A stretch of 11,671 nucleotides of DNA from an uncultured beta proteobacterium (GTDB lineage Bacteria > Pseudomonadota > Gammaproteobacteria > Burkholderiales > Burkholderiaceae_C). The stretch covers positions 1 to 11,671 of the forward strand of contig CAIQEX010000178.1 of the NCBI GenBank assembly GCA_903870955.1. Direction: 5' to 3'. Position 1 is the first letter of the stretch. Every line of letters starts with the position of its first letter. The position numbers were made by a program, and so were the translations under genes. This document shows positions 1 through 6,825 of the stretch, one piece after another. The notes under the pieces were generated by a model. It was not told where the DNA came from and made no database searches. It saw nothing but the letters and a program-made list of their open reading frames with translations.

Positions 1-1
1 C

Positions 2-172
2 CAGAATACCTTTGGGTTATTGATGAGCTTGAACATGCTCATCGAAACACATGGTGGTTACGACTACAGCGGCGACGAGTGCGCTGGATGGATGCGTCAA
101 GCGGGCTTCACCGACATTCGTGTTGAGCACCTTGCCGGACCAGACTCCATGGTCGTGGCGATCAAGGCCTGA
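2..172 (+). CDS. O-methyltransferase, C-terminal fragment (5' end outside window)
   Basis: The frame is open from the left edge and ends at TGA 170-172, giving about 56 residues. They include [17 protein letters not shown], then GWMRQAGF and [15 protein letters not shown]. This matches the end of SAM-dependent methyltransferases of the Methyltransf_2 / acetylserotonin O-methyltransferase-like type, where the last strands of the Rossmann fold follow a helix containing the GWM-x-x-AGF motif. The SAM-binding glycine motif and any dimerisation domain lie outside the window, so the substrate cannot be named. The gene converges on the hox operon with 28 bp between the two stop codons (173-200), and I see no clear terminator there. 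Family assignment is fairly secure; specificity is unknown. Confidence 0.7.
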   Translation, partial: QNTFGLLMSLNMLIETHGGYDYSGDECAGWMRQAGFTDIRVEHLAGPDSMVVAIKA

Positions 173-200
173 GCCCGTTTACACCTGCAGGAACCGTCAG

Positions 201-677
201 TCATGGCTTATCGATTGGCTGTTGAATCCAGTGACTGGCCCATTCCACGGCAGCTACCAGATTGGCCTGCGCTGCAACCGTCATCGGCTCACCCAATGCA
301 AAGGACTCGCCGCGTATCGCCAGCACGCTAGCGGGCGCTGGCGCGTGGCCTTGCAGGTCGACAAACACCTGCAGCAATGCCTCGGGCGACAGGGCATGGC
401 TACTGATGCTGCTGTCGCGTCGGGGCAGTGCGGTGTGCACTTCAAAAGGTTCCGCACAGTTCAGGCTGGCATCGACAAACAGAATGCGCTCACGCCCCAC
501 CAGATCCAGCGCAAATTCGATCTGCAACTGGTAGTCTTCCAGAAACTCCACTTGATCTATCAGGTGAGCGGGCAGGGTGTCGCGCAGCGCCGCCACGCAG
601 AGTGGACCCAGGGCGTCGTCGCCGCGACTCAGATTGCCCCAGCCCAGCACCAGCACTGGCGCCAAGTTCACACGCAC
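201..677 (-). CDS. hoxW: HoxW: HoxH C-terminal maturation endopeptidase
   Basis: This 158-residue protein belongs to the M52 hydrogenase maturation proteases, usually about 150-170 residues. They cut the C-terminal tail off the large subunit once nickel is inserted. The N-terminus has the family motif GWGNLSRGDDALGP (12-25). By alignment with E. coli HybD, the nickel-sensing acidic residue would be Asp21, followed by Asp69 in LFVDAS and His94 in SSHALS. The late IRGESFALGE segment (121-130) is also typical. It is the last gene of the hox operon, 55 bp after hoxH, as expected for a HoxH-specific protease. The longest start is GTG at 677. An AGG at 681-679 sits too close to it, and is better placed for the in-frame GTG at 671, two codons later. 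The true protein may therefore be 156 residues. Confidence 0.9.
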   Translation of the reverse strand: MRVNLAPVLVLGWGNLSRGDDALGPLCVAALRDTLPAHLIDQVEFLEDYQLQIEFALDLVGRERILFVDASLNCAEPFEVHTALPRRDSSISSHALSPEALLQVFVDLQGHAPAPASVLAIRGESFALGEPMTVAAQANLVAAVEWASHWIQQPIDKP

Positions 678-732
678 ACCTGCGAGCTACGCACTGCGGT
701 GCAAGCGCGCTTGGGGCGGCCCTGCGCAGCGC

Positions 733-2247
733 TCATCCGTCCAGACCCATGGCGCTGCTGATTTGGCGGTTGAGTGCGCCATCCGAGGCTTTTTGCACCC
801 GGTCCAGCACAGCGCCATCGGGCCCCAGCAAGGTCACGTCCAGTGGCATCTGACCGAGCGCATGCGTGGCACACGACAGGCAGGGGTCATAGGCGCGAAT
901 GGCCACCTCGATGTGGTTTAGCAGGCCCTCGGTGAGTTCGTGGCCGCTGAGGTAATCGCGTGCCACGGACCGCACCGCCTCGTTCATGGCCTGGTTGTTG
1001 TGGGTGGTGGAGACGATCAGGTTGCAGCGCGTAACCAGGTCGTCATCGCCGACGTCGTAGTCGTGAATCAGGGTGCCACGCGGGGCTTCGATCATGCCCA
1101 CGCCACTGCGCTGGCGTGTGCCGCTTCTCACCATGTCGCCACTCAACAAAGCCGGATCGTCCAGCAACTCTGCGATGACTTCAACTGCATGCAGCATCTC
1201 GATCATGCGCGCCCAGTGATAGGCCAGCGAAGCATGAACCAGGTCGCCCTGGCCCCAGGCGACAAAGGCCTGACGTTCCGCTTCAGCCAGCGGCGTATGA
1301 ATGAAGTCGCAGTTCTGCACGCGCGCCAGCGGGCCGACGCGGTACCACCCGCGTTCACGCCCCAGGCTTTTGAGGTGCGGGAACTTCATGTAGCTCCAGG
1401 AGCGCACTTCTTCTTCAATCAAATCCAGATAGTTCTGGTCACTCACCTGGTCCGCAAGGATGCGGCCATGGTCATCGCGAACGCGCAGCACACCGTCGTA
1501 TAACTCCATGGCACCATCGGCCCGCACCAAGGACAGCATGTTGGAGCGAAAGCTGGCAAAGCCGTTGTAGAGTGCCGGGTTTTGCGCATGCAACTGCTTG
1601 GCAATGTTCACCGCGTCGTGCGCCCAGGCCCGTATTTGCGGCATCTGGCGCTTGAGCAGATCGCGCTCCTCGGCGGTCACCAGCTTGTTGACGCCACCGG
1701 GCACTGCACCGGTGCCGTGCACGCGCTTGCCAGCGGTGATGCGGATGACTTCCTGGCCGAACTTGCGCAGCAAGATGCCCTGCTTGGCGACCTCGGGGTG
1801 GGCCTTTGCCACTCCCACGATATTGCGTTGTGCCACGGCCGAGTCAAAACCAAACAGCAAGTCCGGTGAGGACAGGTGAAAGAAGTGCAGGGCGTGCGAT
1901 TGCAGCATCTGGCCGTAGTGCATCAGGCGGCGCACGCGGTCGGCACTGGCGGGCACCGGGTAGCCACCGACGATGCGGTCAAAGGCCTTGGCGGCAGCCA
2001 GGTGGTGCGACACCGGGCAGATGCCGCACAGGCGCTGCACCATCACCGGCACTTCCCAATACGGACGGCCCTCGATGAACTTCTCAAAGCCACGGAACTC
2101 GACGATGTGCAAGCGCGCCTGTTGCACCACGTTGTTGTCATCCAGCAGCAGCGTGACCTTGCCATGCCCCTCCACGCGCGATACCGGGTCAATCGCCACG
2201 CGGCGCAGGCCTTCGGGATGGGTGGCAGTTTCCAATGCGAATGTCAT
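733..2247 (-). CDS. hoxH: HoxH: large (NiFe active-site) subunit of NAD-reducing hydrogenase
   Basis: The 504-residue large subunit carries the NiFe(CN)2CO centre that splits or forms H2. The proximal ligand motif is [11 protein letters not shown], with Cys74 and Cys77; the distal motif is DPCLSCATH, with Cys456 and Cys459. RVEGHGK (24-30) is the conserved N-terminal element. Sequence style and gene order place it in group 3d, cytoplasmic bidirectional hydrogenases. Maturation should cleave after His462, equivalent to His464 of Cupriavidus necator HoxH. That leaves a 42-residue removable tail, longer than the roughly 24 residues I recall for C. necator. The ATG at 2247 is preceded by AAGGA with good spacing. 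The cysteine motif lies about 12 residues further in than in C. necator, reflecting a longer N-terminus. hoxY is 45 bp upstream and hoxW is downstream. Confidence 0.96.
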   Translation of the reverse strand: MTFALETATHPEGLRRVAIDPVSRVEGHGKVTLLLDDNNVVQQARLHIVEFRGFEKFIEGRPYWEVPVMVQRLCGICPVSHHLAAAKAFDRIVGGYPVPASADRVRRLMHYGQMLQSHALHFFHLSSPDLLFGFDSAVAQRNIVGVAKAHPEVAKQGILLRKFGQEVIRITAGKRVHGTGAVPGGVNKLVTAEERDLLKRQMPQIRAWAHDAVNIAKQLHAQNPALYNGFASFRSNMLSLVRADGAMELYDGVLRVRDDHGRILADQVSDQNYLDLIEEEVRSWSYMKFPHLKSLGRERGWYRVGPLARVQNCDFIHTPLAEAERQAFVAWGQGDLVHASLAYHWARMIEMLHAVEVIAELLDDPALLSGDMVRSGTRQRSGVGMIEAPRGTLIHDYDVGDDDLVTRCNLIVSTTHNNQAMNEAVRSVARDYLSGHELTEGLLNHIEVAIRAYDPCLSCATHALGQMPLDVTLLGPDGAVLDRVQKASDGALNRQISSAMGLDG

Positions 2248-2292
2248 GTTCGTTCCTTATTGGAAGCGTGGGGGCTTGGGGAGCGTGGGGGC
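2248..2292 (-). repeat. 11-bp direct repeat in the hoxY-hoxH gap
   Basis: The 45-bp gap holds two identical copies of AGCGTGGGGGC (plus strand) at 2265-2275 and 2282-2292, a 17-bp period. On the coding strand this is a C-rich stretch just before the hoxH ribosome-binding site (AAGGA). It may be slippage-derived sequence or an unstructured spacer between translationally uncoupled genes. No function is evident. Confidence 0.5.
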
Positions 2293-2892
2293 CTAGTCAT
2301 AATGAATCAAGCCGTGGCCCAACTGTGGAGTTCGCCCCGCAATCAGGTCGTTTAAAAAACTCCAGATCGCATCGCCCGATGGCGGGCAGCCGGGCAGAAA
2401 ATAATCGACGTGCACCACCTCATGAATCGGGTGCACGTGGTTCAGCGGAAGCGGCAGTTCGGGGTCATCCGGCACCCGTCCGCCAGGGCTGCTACCGGTC
2501 TGGTGGCAGTACACATCGCGCAGCATCTGGCCCACATCGCGCTGGTTGCGTTGTGCTGGCAGTCCGCCGTTGATAGCACAGGCACCTACTGCCACCAGCA
2601 CCTTGCAGTGGGCACGGAATTCGCGCAGCACATGCACGTTCTCGGCATTGCACAGGCCGCCTTCAATCAGCCCGATATCGCAGCGGCCAATGGTCTTGAT
2701 GTCGGTCAGTGGTGACCGGTCAAACTCCACCAATTCCAGCAGCGGCAGGATGCGCTCATCAATGTCCAGCAGCGACATGTGGCAGCCAAAGCAACCCGCA
2801 AGCGACACCGTCGCCAGCTTTAATTTGCGCGGTGCGTGCAAGGGCGCTGACACATCACTCGCGCCGTTGTCAGTGTTGAAAATATCGCTCAT
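2293..2892 (-). CDS. hoxY: HoxY: small (FeS electron-transfer) subunit of NAD-reducing hydrogenase
   Basis: This 199-residue small subunit sits against HoxH and carries the proximal [4Fe-4S] cluster that passes electrons to the HoxFU diaphorase. Ligand candidates are Cys34 and Cys37 in AGCFGCHMS, Cys105 in VGACAINGG and Cys169 in LPGCPPSGD. This is the compact group 3 small-subunit pattern, without the extra C-terminal cluster domain of membrane-bound uptake enzymes. No Tat signal is present; the N-terminus is a short polar stretch, so the protein should be cytoplasmic. The start ATG (2892) overlaps the hoxU stop by four bases, implying translational coupling. The stop is TAG at 2293-2295. 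Length is close to the family norm of about 200 residues. Confidence 0.95.
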   Translation of the reverse strand: MSDIFNTDNGASDVSAPLHAPRKLKLATVSLAGCFGCHMSLLDIDERILPLLELVEFDRSPLTDIKTIGRCDIGLIEGGLCNAENVHVLREFRAHCKVLVAVGACAINGGLPAQRNQRDVGQMLRDVYCHQTGSSPGGRVPDDPELPLPLNHVHPIHEVVHVDYFLPGCPPSGDAIWSFLNDLIAGRTPQLGHGLIHYD

Positions 2893-3623
2893 ACCGCACC
2901 GCCTTCGACCTGTTCGGAGATCGGCTTGGCATCAAACTGCCGTTGACCAATCGGGATGACAAAGCCGCGGCGCTTGTGCAGGATGACGCCGGTGGGGCAA
3001 ATGTTGGCGGCGCGGTCGGTGGGCATGAATTGGCTGTCGCCTAACTTGCCACTCGGGCTGTTAACCAGCAAATGCGTCTTGATGCCGTGGCCGCCGATGG
3101 CAAATATATTCTTGTGGTCGGCCTGCTCACTGGCACGCACACACAGGCCGCAGAGAATGCAGCGGTTCAGGTCCAGCATCAGGTCCGGGTGCGTGGCGTC
3201 CACCGGGCGATCCGGGTAGAACTCTTCAAAGTGCGGGCCATCCATGCCCATGGCATAGGCCGTTGCCTGCAGGCTGCAGTTGCCGCTCTTCTCACAGGAG
3301 GGGCAAAAGTGGTTTCCCTCTACAAACAGCATTTGCAACATGGTTTTGCGCTGTTCGTTGAGCTCGGCCGTGTTGCTTTCCACCTCCTGGCCGGAGGCTG
3401 CCAGCACGGTGCAACTGGCACCCGTGCGGCCGTTCACCTTGACGGTGCAAATGCGGCAGGAACCTGCGGCACCAAACTCCGGGTGCCAGCACAGGTGCGG
3501 GATGTAATGACCGGCGCGCGTGGCGGCCTGGAGGATGGATTCGCCATGGCCAAATTCCACCTCTTCGCCATCCAGCGAGAAGGTGCCCGGTGTCAGTGCG
3601 TCGATGCGGTAGGTATTGCTCAT
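2889..3623 (-). CDS. hoxU: HoxU: diaphorase small subunit of NAD-reducing hydrogenase
   Basis: This 244-residue iron-sulfur protein resembles the N-terminal part of NuoG and wires the hydrogenase module to HoxF. The ferredoxin-like [2Fe-2S] domain has Cys45, Cys56, Cys59 and Cys71. The His-Cys motif for one [4Fe-4S] cluster is His105, Cys107, Cys110 and Cys116 (NHFCPSCEKSGNC). The second [4Fe-4S] set is Cys155, Cys158 and Cys161 (NRCILCGLC), with Cys209 in NICPTGV. All expected ligands are therefore present. It overlaps hoxF upstream and hoxY downstream by four bases each (ATGA), so hoxF-hoxU-hoxY should be translated as a coupled block. Length is slightly above the roughly 234 residues I recall for C. 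necator HoxU. Confidence 0.95.
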   Translation of the reverse strand: MSNTYRIDALTPGTFSLDGEEVEFGHGESILQAATRAGHYIPHLCWHPEFGAAGSCRICTVKVNGRTGASCTVLAASGQEVESNTAELNEQRKTMLQMLFVEGNHFCPSCEKSGNCSLQATAYAMGMDGPHFEEFYPDRPVDATHPDLMLDLNRCILCGLCVRASEQADHKNIFAIGGHGIKTHLLVNSPSGKLGDSQFMPTDRAANICPTGVILHKRRGFVIPIGQRQFDAKPISEQVEGGAV

Positions 3624-5410
3624 GCCATGTTCTCCAGGTGGGCGCCACTGTCGTCACGGCCTGTCGCCAGGCGGGCTTGGGAGAGTTCAGCGTCCATGTC
3701 AAAGCCAGGCGCGAAGTGCAACGACTGCAGATGCTTCTCGTAGGCCGGACGGAATTTGGCGATGGTGTCGCGCAGCGGGTTGCAGGCCGCAGCACCCAGC
3801 CCGCAATGCGTGGCACCGTGCATCAGCTTGTCCAACTCATACAGCACCTGCACATCCTCGGACGAGCCGTAGCCTTTCTTCAGCTTGTCCATGCGGCGCA
3901 CCACCAGTTCGGTGCCGACGCGGCAGGGCGTGCAGAAGCCGCAACTTTCGTGGGCAAAAAACTGTGCAAAGTTGCGCGCCACTTCGAACATGTCGCGCGT
4001 GCGGTCAAAGACCATGAAGGCACCGGCCGTGGGCACGTCCTCAAAACCGATGCGCCGGCCAAACTCCAGCGGCGACAGGCAAACGCCCGAAGGCCCACCC
4101 ACCTGCACCGCCTGGGTATTGGTGGCCCCGCAGTCTTCCAGAATGCGGCCTATGCGCGTGCCAAAAGGGTACTCGTACAGGCCCGGACGTTCGCAATCTC
4201 CGCTGACTGAATGGATCTTGGTGCCCGTGCTTTGCGGCGTGCCGATCTTGACCCACCAGTCGCCGCCGTGCACCGCAATATGGGTTGCGGCAGCAAAAGA
4301 TTCCCCGTTGTTGACGGTGGTCGGCTGGCCCAGGTAACCGGCTTCCACCGGGAACGGCGGGCGTATGCGCGGGGTGCCACGCTTGCCCTCCAGCGACTCG
4401 ATCAGCGCCGACTCTTCACCGCAGACATAGGCACCGGCGCCCACGTGGATGTCGATATCAAAGTCAAAGCCACCGAGGCCTTGAATGGACTTGCCCAGCA
4501 GATGCTGCGCGCGCCGACGTTGCAACACCGCTTGCATTGGCTCCAGCAGATAACGGTATTCGCCACGCAGGTACATCAGGCCCTGGCGCGCACCGACGAC
4601 AAGGGCGGCAATCGCCATGCCCTCAAACACCGTGTCAGCAAAGCTTGTCAGCAGCACCCGGTCCTTGAAGGTGCCGGGCTCGCCCTCATCGGCATTGCAC
4701 ACCACATAGTGCGTCTGGCCGGGGAAGTTGCGACACAGTTGCCACTTGGTGCCGGTGGCAAAACCGGCGCCACCGCGGCCGCGCAATTTGGAGCGTTTGA
4801 TGTCGTCCAGCATGCCTTGCGGGCCGCGCGCGATGGCTGCGGCTATGCCTTGGCCCGGTGCGGGTTGGGCCCCCAGTTTGATGTCGGCCAGGCGAATCTG
4901 GTCATCCACGCGCGACCACTCTGCCGGCCATTGGTCACACGGCACCTGGGTTTCGATCAACGCGGCCATGTGTTCGAGGCGCGCCGGGGTCAGCTGGGTT
5001 ACCAGATGCTGGTGGTTGATCAGCAGGGCTGGGCCCTGGTCACACATGCCTGTACAGGAGGTGGCAGCCACGCTGACGCGGCCATCGTGGCGCATTACAC
5101 CGGGCTGCACCTTGAGTCGGTGGCAAAGGGTGTGCATCAGCGCTTCACTGCCCAGCATCCGGTCCGTGGCGTTGTCACTGAACAGCACGCGGTATTGACC
5201 CACGGGGCTGGTATGGAAGAACCGATAAAAGCCGGCCACACCTTCCACGTGGGCCAGGGGCAGGTGCAGCCCGTCGGCTACTTGACTCAGCACTTCGCGC
5301 GGCAGCCATTGCAGCCTGGCTTGCAAATCGCGCAGGATCTGCACCAGGCGATGCGGTGCCCGGTGCTGGTTGATCAGAATGGATTCAACAGCGTCGTGGT
5401 AGAGACTCAT
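3620..5410 (-). CDS. hoxF: HoxF: NAD(H)- and FMN-binding diaphorase large subunit
   Basis: This 596-residue subunit fuses a NuoE-like N-terminal domain (about 1-160) to a NuoF-like domain (about 170-580). It oxidises NADH or reduces NAD+ for the hydrogenase. FMN and NADH binding is shown by GRGGAGFATGTKW (211-223), NADEGEPGTFKDR (239-251) and GAGAYVCGEESALIESLEG (324-342). The NuoF-type [4Fe-4S] ligands are Cys490, Cys493 and Cys496 in SCGFCTPC, plus Cys536. In the NuoE-like domain the first cysteine pair is replaced by Ser78 and Asp83, while the second pair (Cys119, Cys123 in CTGMC) remains, so a normal [2Fe-2S] cluster is unlikely. The ATG at 5410 has only a weak Shine-Dalgarno sequence. 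It is the first gene of the operon. Length matches HoxF (about 600 residues). Confidence 0.95.
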   Translation of the reverse strand: MSLYHDAVESILINQHRAPHRLVQILRDLQARLQWLPREVLSQVADGLHLPLAHVEGVAGFYRFFHTSPVGQYRVLFSDNATDRMLGSEALMHTLCHRLKVQPGVMRHDGRVSVAATSCTGMCDQGPALLINHQHLVTQLTPARLEHMAALIETQVPCDQWPAEWSRVDDQIRLADIKLGAQPAPGQGIAAAIARGPQGMLDDIKRSKLRGRGGAGFATGTKWQLCRNFPGQTHYVVCNADEGEPGTFKDRVLLTSFADTVFEGMAIAALVVGARQGLMYLRGEYRYLLEPMQAVLQRRRAQHLLGKSIQGLGGFDFDIDIHVGAGAYVCGEESALIESLEGKRGTPRIRPPFPVEAGYLGQPTTVNNGESFAAATHIAVHGGDWWVKIGTPQSTGTKIHSVSGDCERPGLYEYPFGTRIGRILEDCGATNTQAVQVGGPSGVCLSPLEFGRRIGFEDVPTAGAFMVFDRTRDMFEVARNFAQFFAHESCGFCTPCRVGTELVVRRMDKLKKGYGSSEDVQVLYELDKLMHGATHCGLGAAACNPLRDTIAKFRPAYEKHLQSLHFAPGFDMDAELSQARLATGRDDSGAHLENMA

Positions 5411-5426
5411 GGTGGACCAATCGTTG

Positions 5427-5457
5427 GGTTACTTGGCGCTGTTCGGTTACATGGCGC
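5427..5457. repeat. 13-bp direct repeat in the hoxF leader
   Basis: GGTTACTTGGCGC (5427-5439) and GGTTACATGGCGC (5445-5457) are direct repeats with one mismatch and an 18-bp period. They lie 17-47 bp upstream of the hoxF start codon. The distal copy touches the -12 part of the sigma-54-like element, so a protein bound here could control initiation. It could also simply be a local duplication. Confidence 0.5.
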
Positions 5458-5470
5458 AATGGCAGGGCCC
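5456..5470 (-). promoter_or_regulatory. Candidate sigma-54 (-24/-12) promoter for the hox operon
   Basis: Read on the minus strand the element is GGGCCC, five bases, then TTGC. It matches 8 of 10 positions of TGGCAC-N5-TTGC and has the invariant GG and GC dinucleotides separated by exactly 10 bases. It predicts transcription starting near 5445, leaving a leader of about 35 nt before hoxF. The C. necator soluble hydrogenase operon is known to be transcribed with sigma-54 and the activator HoxA, which makes this plausible. It is a two-mismatch site found by eye, and no activator gene is in the window. Confidence 0.4.
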
Positions 5471-5500
5471 AACTTTTTTACCACATGGGGTGGCACCTAT

Positions 5501-5516
5501 GTTGACAAGCGTCAAC
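5501..5516. promoter_or_regulatory. GTTGAC-N4-GTCAAC palindrome, possible operator upstream of hoxF
   Basis: GTTGACAAGCGTCAAC is a perfect inverted repeat with 6-bp arms and a 4-bp spacer in the 143-bp gap between the racemase homologue and hoxF. It lies about 65 bp upstream of the start site predicted from the sigma-54-like element. It could bind a dimeric regulator, or form a small hairpin at the end of the upstream transcript. There is no T-tract, so it is not an intrinsic terminator. Confidence 0.4.
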
Positions 5517-5553
5517 TCCATCGAAACTGCGCCTCAGATCCTGTTGCGGTGCG

Positions 5554-6591
5554 CTAGTTTCGACGCGGCATAGGCCAGGTGTCTGAAATTCGATAACCCT
5601 CTGGATAGGGGTCGCTCGGGTCCAGGGTATGTTGGTGCGTGCCGGTAATCCATGCCGTGCCTGAGATCACGGGCACGATGCCCCGGGTGCCGCCGATGGC
5701 GACTTCTGCATCAATGTGACAGGCAAACTCGCTGTCGATGATGGAGCGTGCCAGGTAGCGGTCGCCCACACGCATCAGCCCCTTGGCGTGCAGCACGGCC
5801 ATGCGTGCGGAGCAGCCGGTGCCCGTGGGGCTGCGGTCTATTTTTCCGGGTCGAATAGCGACAGCGTTGGCGCCAGTCCAGACGCCATCAATGCGTGTCA
5901 ACGGTCCGGCAAACTGGCAAAAGGAGATGTGTGTCCAGTCCGGGTTGGTGGGGTGCACAAAACTTAGTTGTTCGGTGGCTGCCTGCGTTATTTTCATGCC
6001 CAATTCCGCTATGTCGCGTGCTTCATCAGGGCGAATCGCAAAACCTAGTTGTTGGGCATCGACAATCACAAAGCTGTCGCCTCCATAGGCCGTATCGACC
6101 CGCAGCGTGCCCAGTCCTGCCACCTCCAGTTGCGCATCCAGTTTGGCGGCAAAGGAGGGTACGTTGCGTACCGCAATGCGTTCGGCTTTGCCGTCTTTGC
6201 AAGTGGCCGTGACTTCGATCAAACCGCCCGGTGGTTCCAGCACCATTTTTGTCACGGGTTCGGTCATGGGGATGATGCCGGTCTCGAGTAGCACGGTGGC
6301 CACGCAGATGGAATTGGAGCCAGACATGGGAGGCGTGTCGCACGGCTCCATGATGATCCAGCCCATCTGCGCGAGCGGGTTTTTGGGTGGTACCAGAAGG
6401 TTAACGTGGCGGAAAACTCCACCCCGCGGCTCATTCAGCATGAAGTTGCGCAAGGTCTCATCGCGCGCAATGAATCGGGACTGCTCCCAGATCGTTTCAC
6501 CGGGCGGTGGAGCCACGCCACCCACGATGACGTCACCGACTTCACCCGCCGCGTGGCAACTCACCACGTGGATAACTTTGCTACTTTTCAT
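5554..6591 (-). CDS. Proline racemase superfamily enzyme with Ser/Thr at the catalytic positions
   Basis: Starting at ATG 6591 the product is 345 residues, the usual length for the family of proline racemases, 4-hydroxyproline 2-epimerases and trans-3-hydroxy-L-proline dehydratases. It has no signal peptide, so it should be cytoplasmic. The first catalytic-cysteine motif, normally MCGHG, reads MSGSN (89-93), putting Ser90 at the catalytic position. The second, normally DRSPCGTG, reads DRSPTGTG (252-259), putting Thr256 there; the nearby Cys260 is not at the catalytic position. Racemases and epimerases use Cys/Cys, and trans-3-hydroxyproline dehydratases use Cys/Thr, so this is neither. The TTG at 6621 gives a longer frame, but AGGAAAGG lies seven bases before ATG 6591. 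The divergent binding protein and FAD oxidase suggest amino- or imino-acid catabolism. Family is secure; reaction unknown. Confidence 0.88.
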   Translation of the reverse strand: MKSSKVIHVVSCHAAGEVGDVIVGGVAPPPGETIWEQSRFIARDETLRNFMLNEPRGGVFRHVNLLVPPKNPLAQMGWIIMEPCDTPPMSGSNSICVATVLLETGIIPMTEPVTKMVLEPPGGLIEVTATCKDGKAERIAVRNVPSFAAKLDAQLEVAGLGTLRVDTAYGGDSFVIVDAQQLGFAIRPDEARDIAELGMKITQAATEQLSFVHPTNPDWTHISFCQFAGPLTRIDGVWTGANAVAIRPGKIDRSPTGTGCSARMAVLHAKGLMRVGDRYLARSIIDSEFACHIDAEVAIGGTRGIVPVISGTAWITGTHQHTLDPSDPYPEGYRISDTWPMPRRN

Positions 6592-6598
6592 GGAGCGA

Positions 6599-6606
6599 CC
6601 TTTCCT
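6599..6606 (-). promoter_or_regulatory. Shine-Dalgarno sequence that decides the start of the racemase homologue
   Basis: AGGAAAGG on the minus strand is followed by a 7-base gap to ATG 6591. The upstream in-frame TTG (6621) lies before this site, so the 345-residue product is preferred over the 355-residue one. Confidence 0.75.
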
Positions 6607-6627
6607 TGTTTTATTGCGCAATGTTGA

Positions 6628-6656
6628 TGCATAGGTGCCAATTTGGCCTTCGTCAA
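6628..6656 (-). promoter_or_regulatory. Candidate promoter of the racemase homologue with an internal operator palindrome
   Basis: On the minus strand TTGACG (6656-6651, five of six -35 matches) is separated by 17 bp from TATGCA (6633-6628, a weak -10). The spacer holds the perfect 11-bp palindrome GCCAATTTGGC (6637-6647), the usual place for a repressor operator. Just upstream of the -35 are two direct copies of TGCACCA (plus strand, 6660-6666 and 6673-6679). The predicted start is near 6621, about 30 nt before the ATG. Confidence 0.4.
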
Positions 6657-6659
6657 TAG

Positions 6660-6679
6660 TGCACCAAGTAAATGCACCA
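6660..6679. repeat. Tandem TGCACCA half-sites
   Basis: Two identical heptamers, TGCACCA at 6660-6666 and 6673-6679, lie 13 bp apart just upstream of the candidate -35 box of the racemase homologue. The period is a little over one helical turn, so a regulator could bind both on roughly the same face. The heptamer resembles an NtrC half-site, but NtrC sites are inverted and these are direct. Confidence 0.35.
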
Positions 6680-6785
6680 TTTAAGGGTTAACACGCAAGC
6701 CCGCGCACCGGGAATGCGCTAACTTCCAGACACCGTTTTTCACTTCACCAAGTTGGAGATTATTGACCCCAAAAATGTAGGTATT

Positions 6786-6824
6786 CGTGCTTAGTTTCAG
6801 GCCCGCAAATTGCGTGCTTAGTTT
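6786..6824. repeat. 12-bp perfect direct repeat upstream of the binding-protein gene
   Basis: CGTGCTTAGTTT occurs at 6786-6797 and again at 6813-6824, a 27-bp period, with the second copy ending just before the Crp-like site. They could be paired activator sites. The rest of the 273-bp divergent gap (6592-6864) has no coding potential that I would accept. Confidence 0.45.
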
Positions 6825-6825
6825 T

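Noticed and set aside
51..761. A 236-codon plus-strand frame over the methyltransferase end and hoxW
   Set aside because: It is out of frame with the methyltransferase and antisense to hoxW and the end of hoxH; the protein has no family features.
5491..5505. Plus-strand TGGCAC-N5-TTGA resembling a sigma-54 promoter
   Set aside because: The essential -12 GC is GA, and it points into the antisense strand of the racemase homologue.
4211..5557. A 448-codon open frame on the plus strand opposite hoxF
   Set aside because: It lies wholly antisense to a well-supported gene, has no recognisable motif and is explained by high-GC codon bias opposite hoxF.
6592..6621. Longer N-terminus for the racemase homologue from TTG 6621
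   Set aside because: The Shine-Dalgarno sequence lies inside this extension and is correctly spaced for ATG 6591; the added residues are basic and not family-like.
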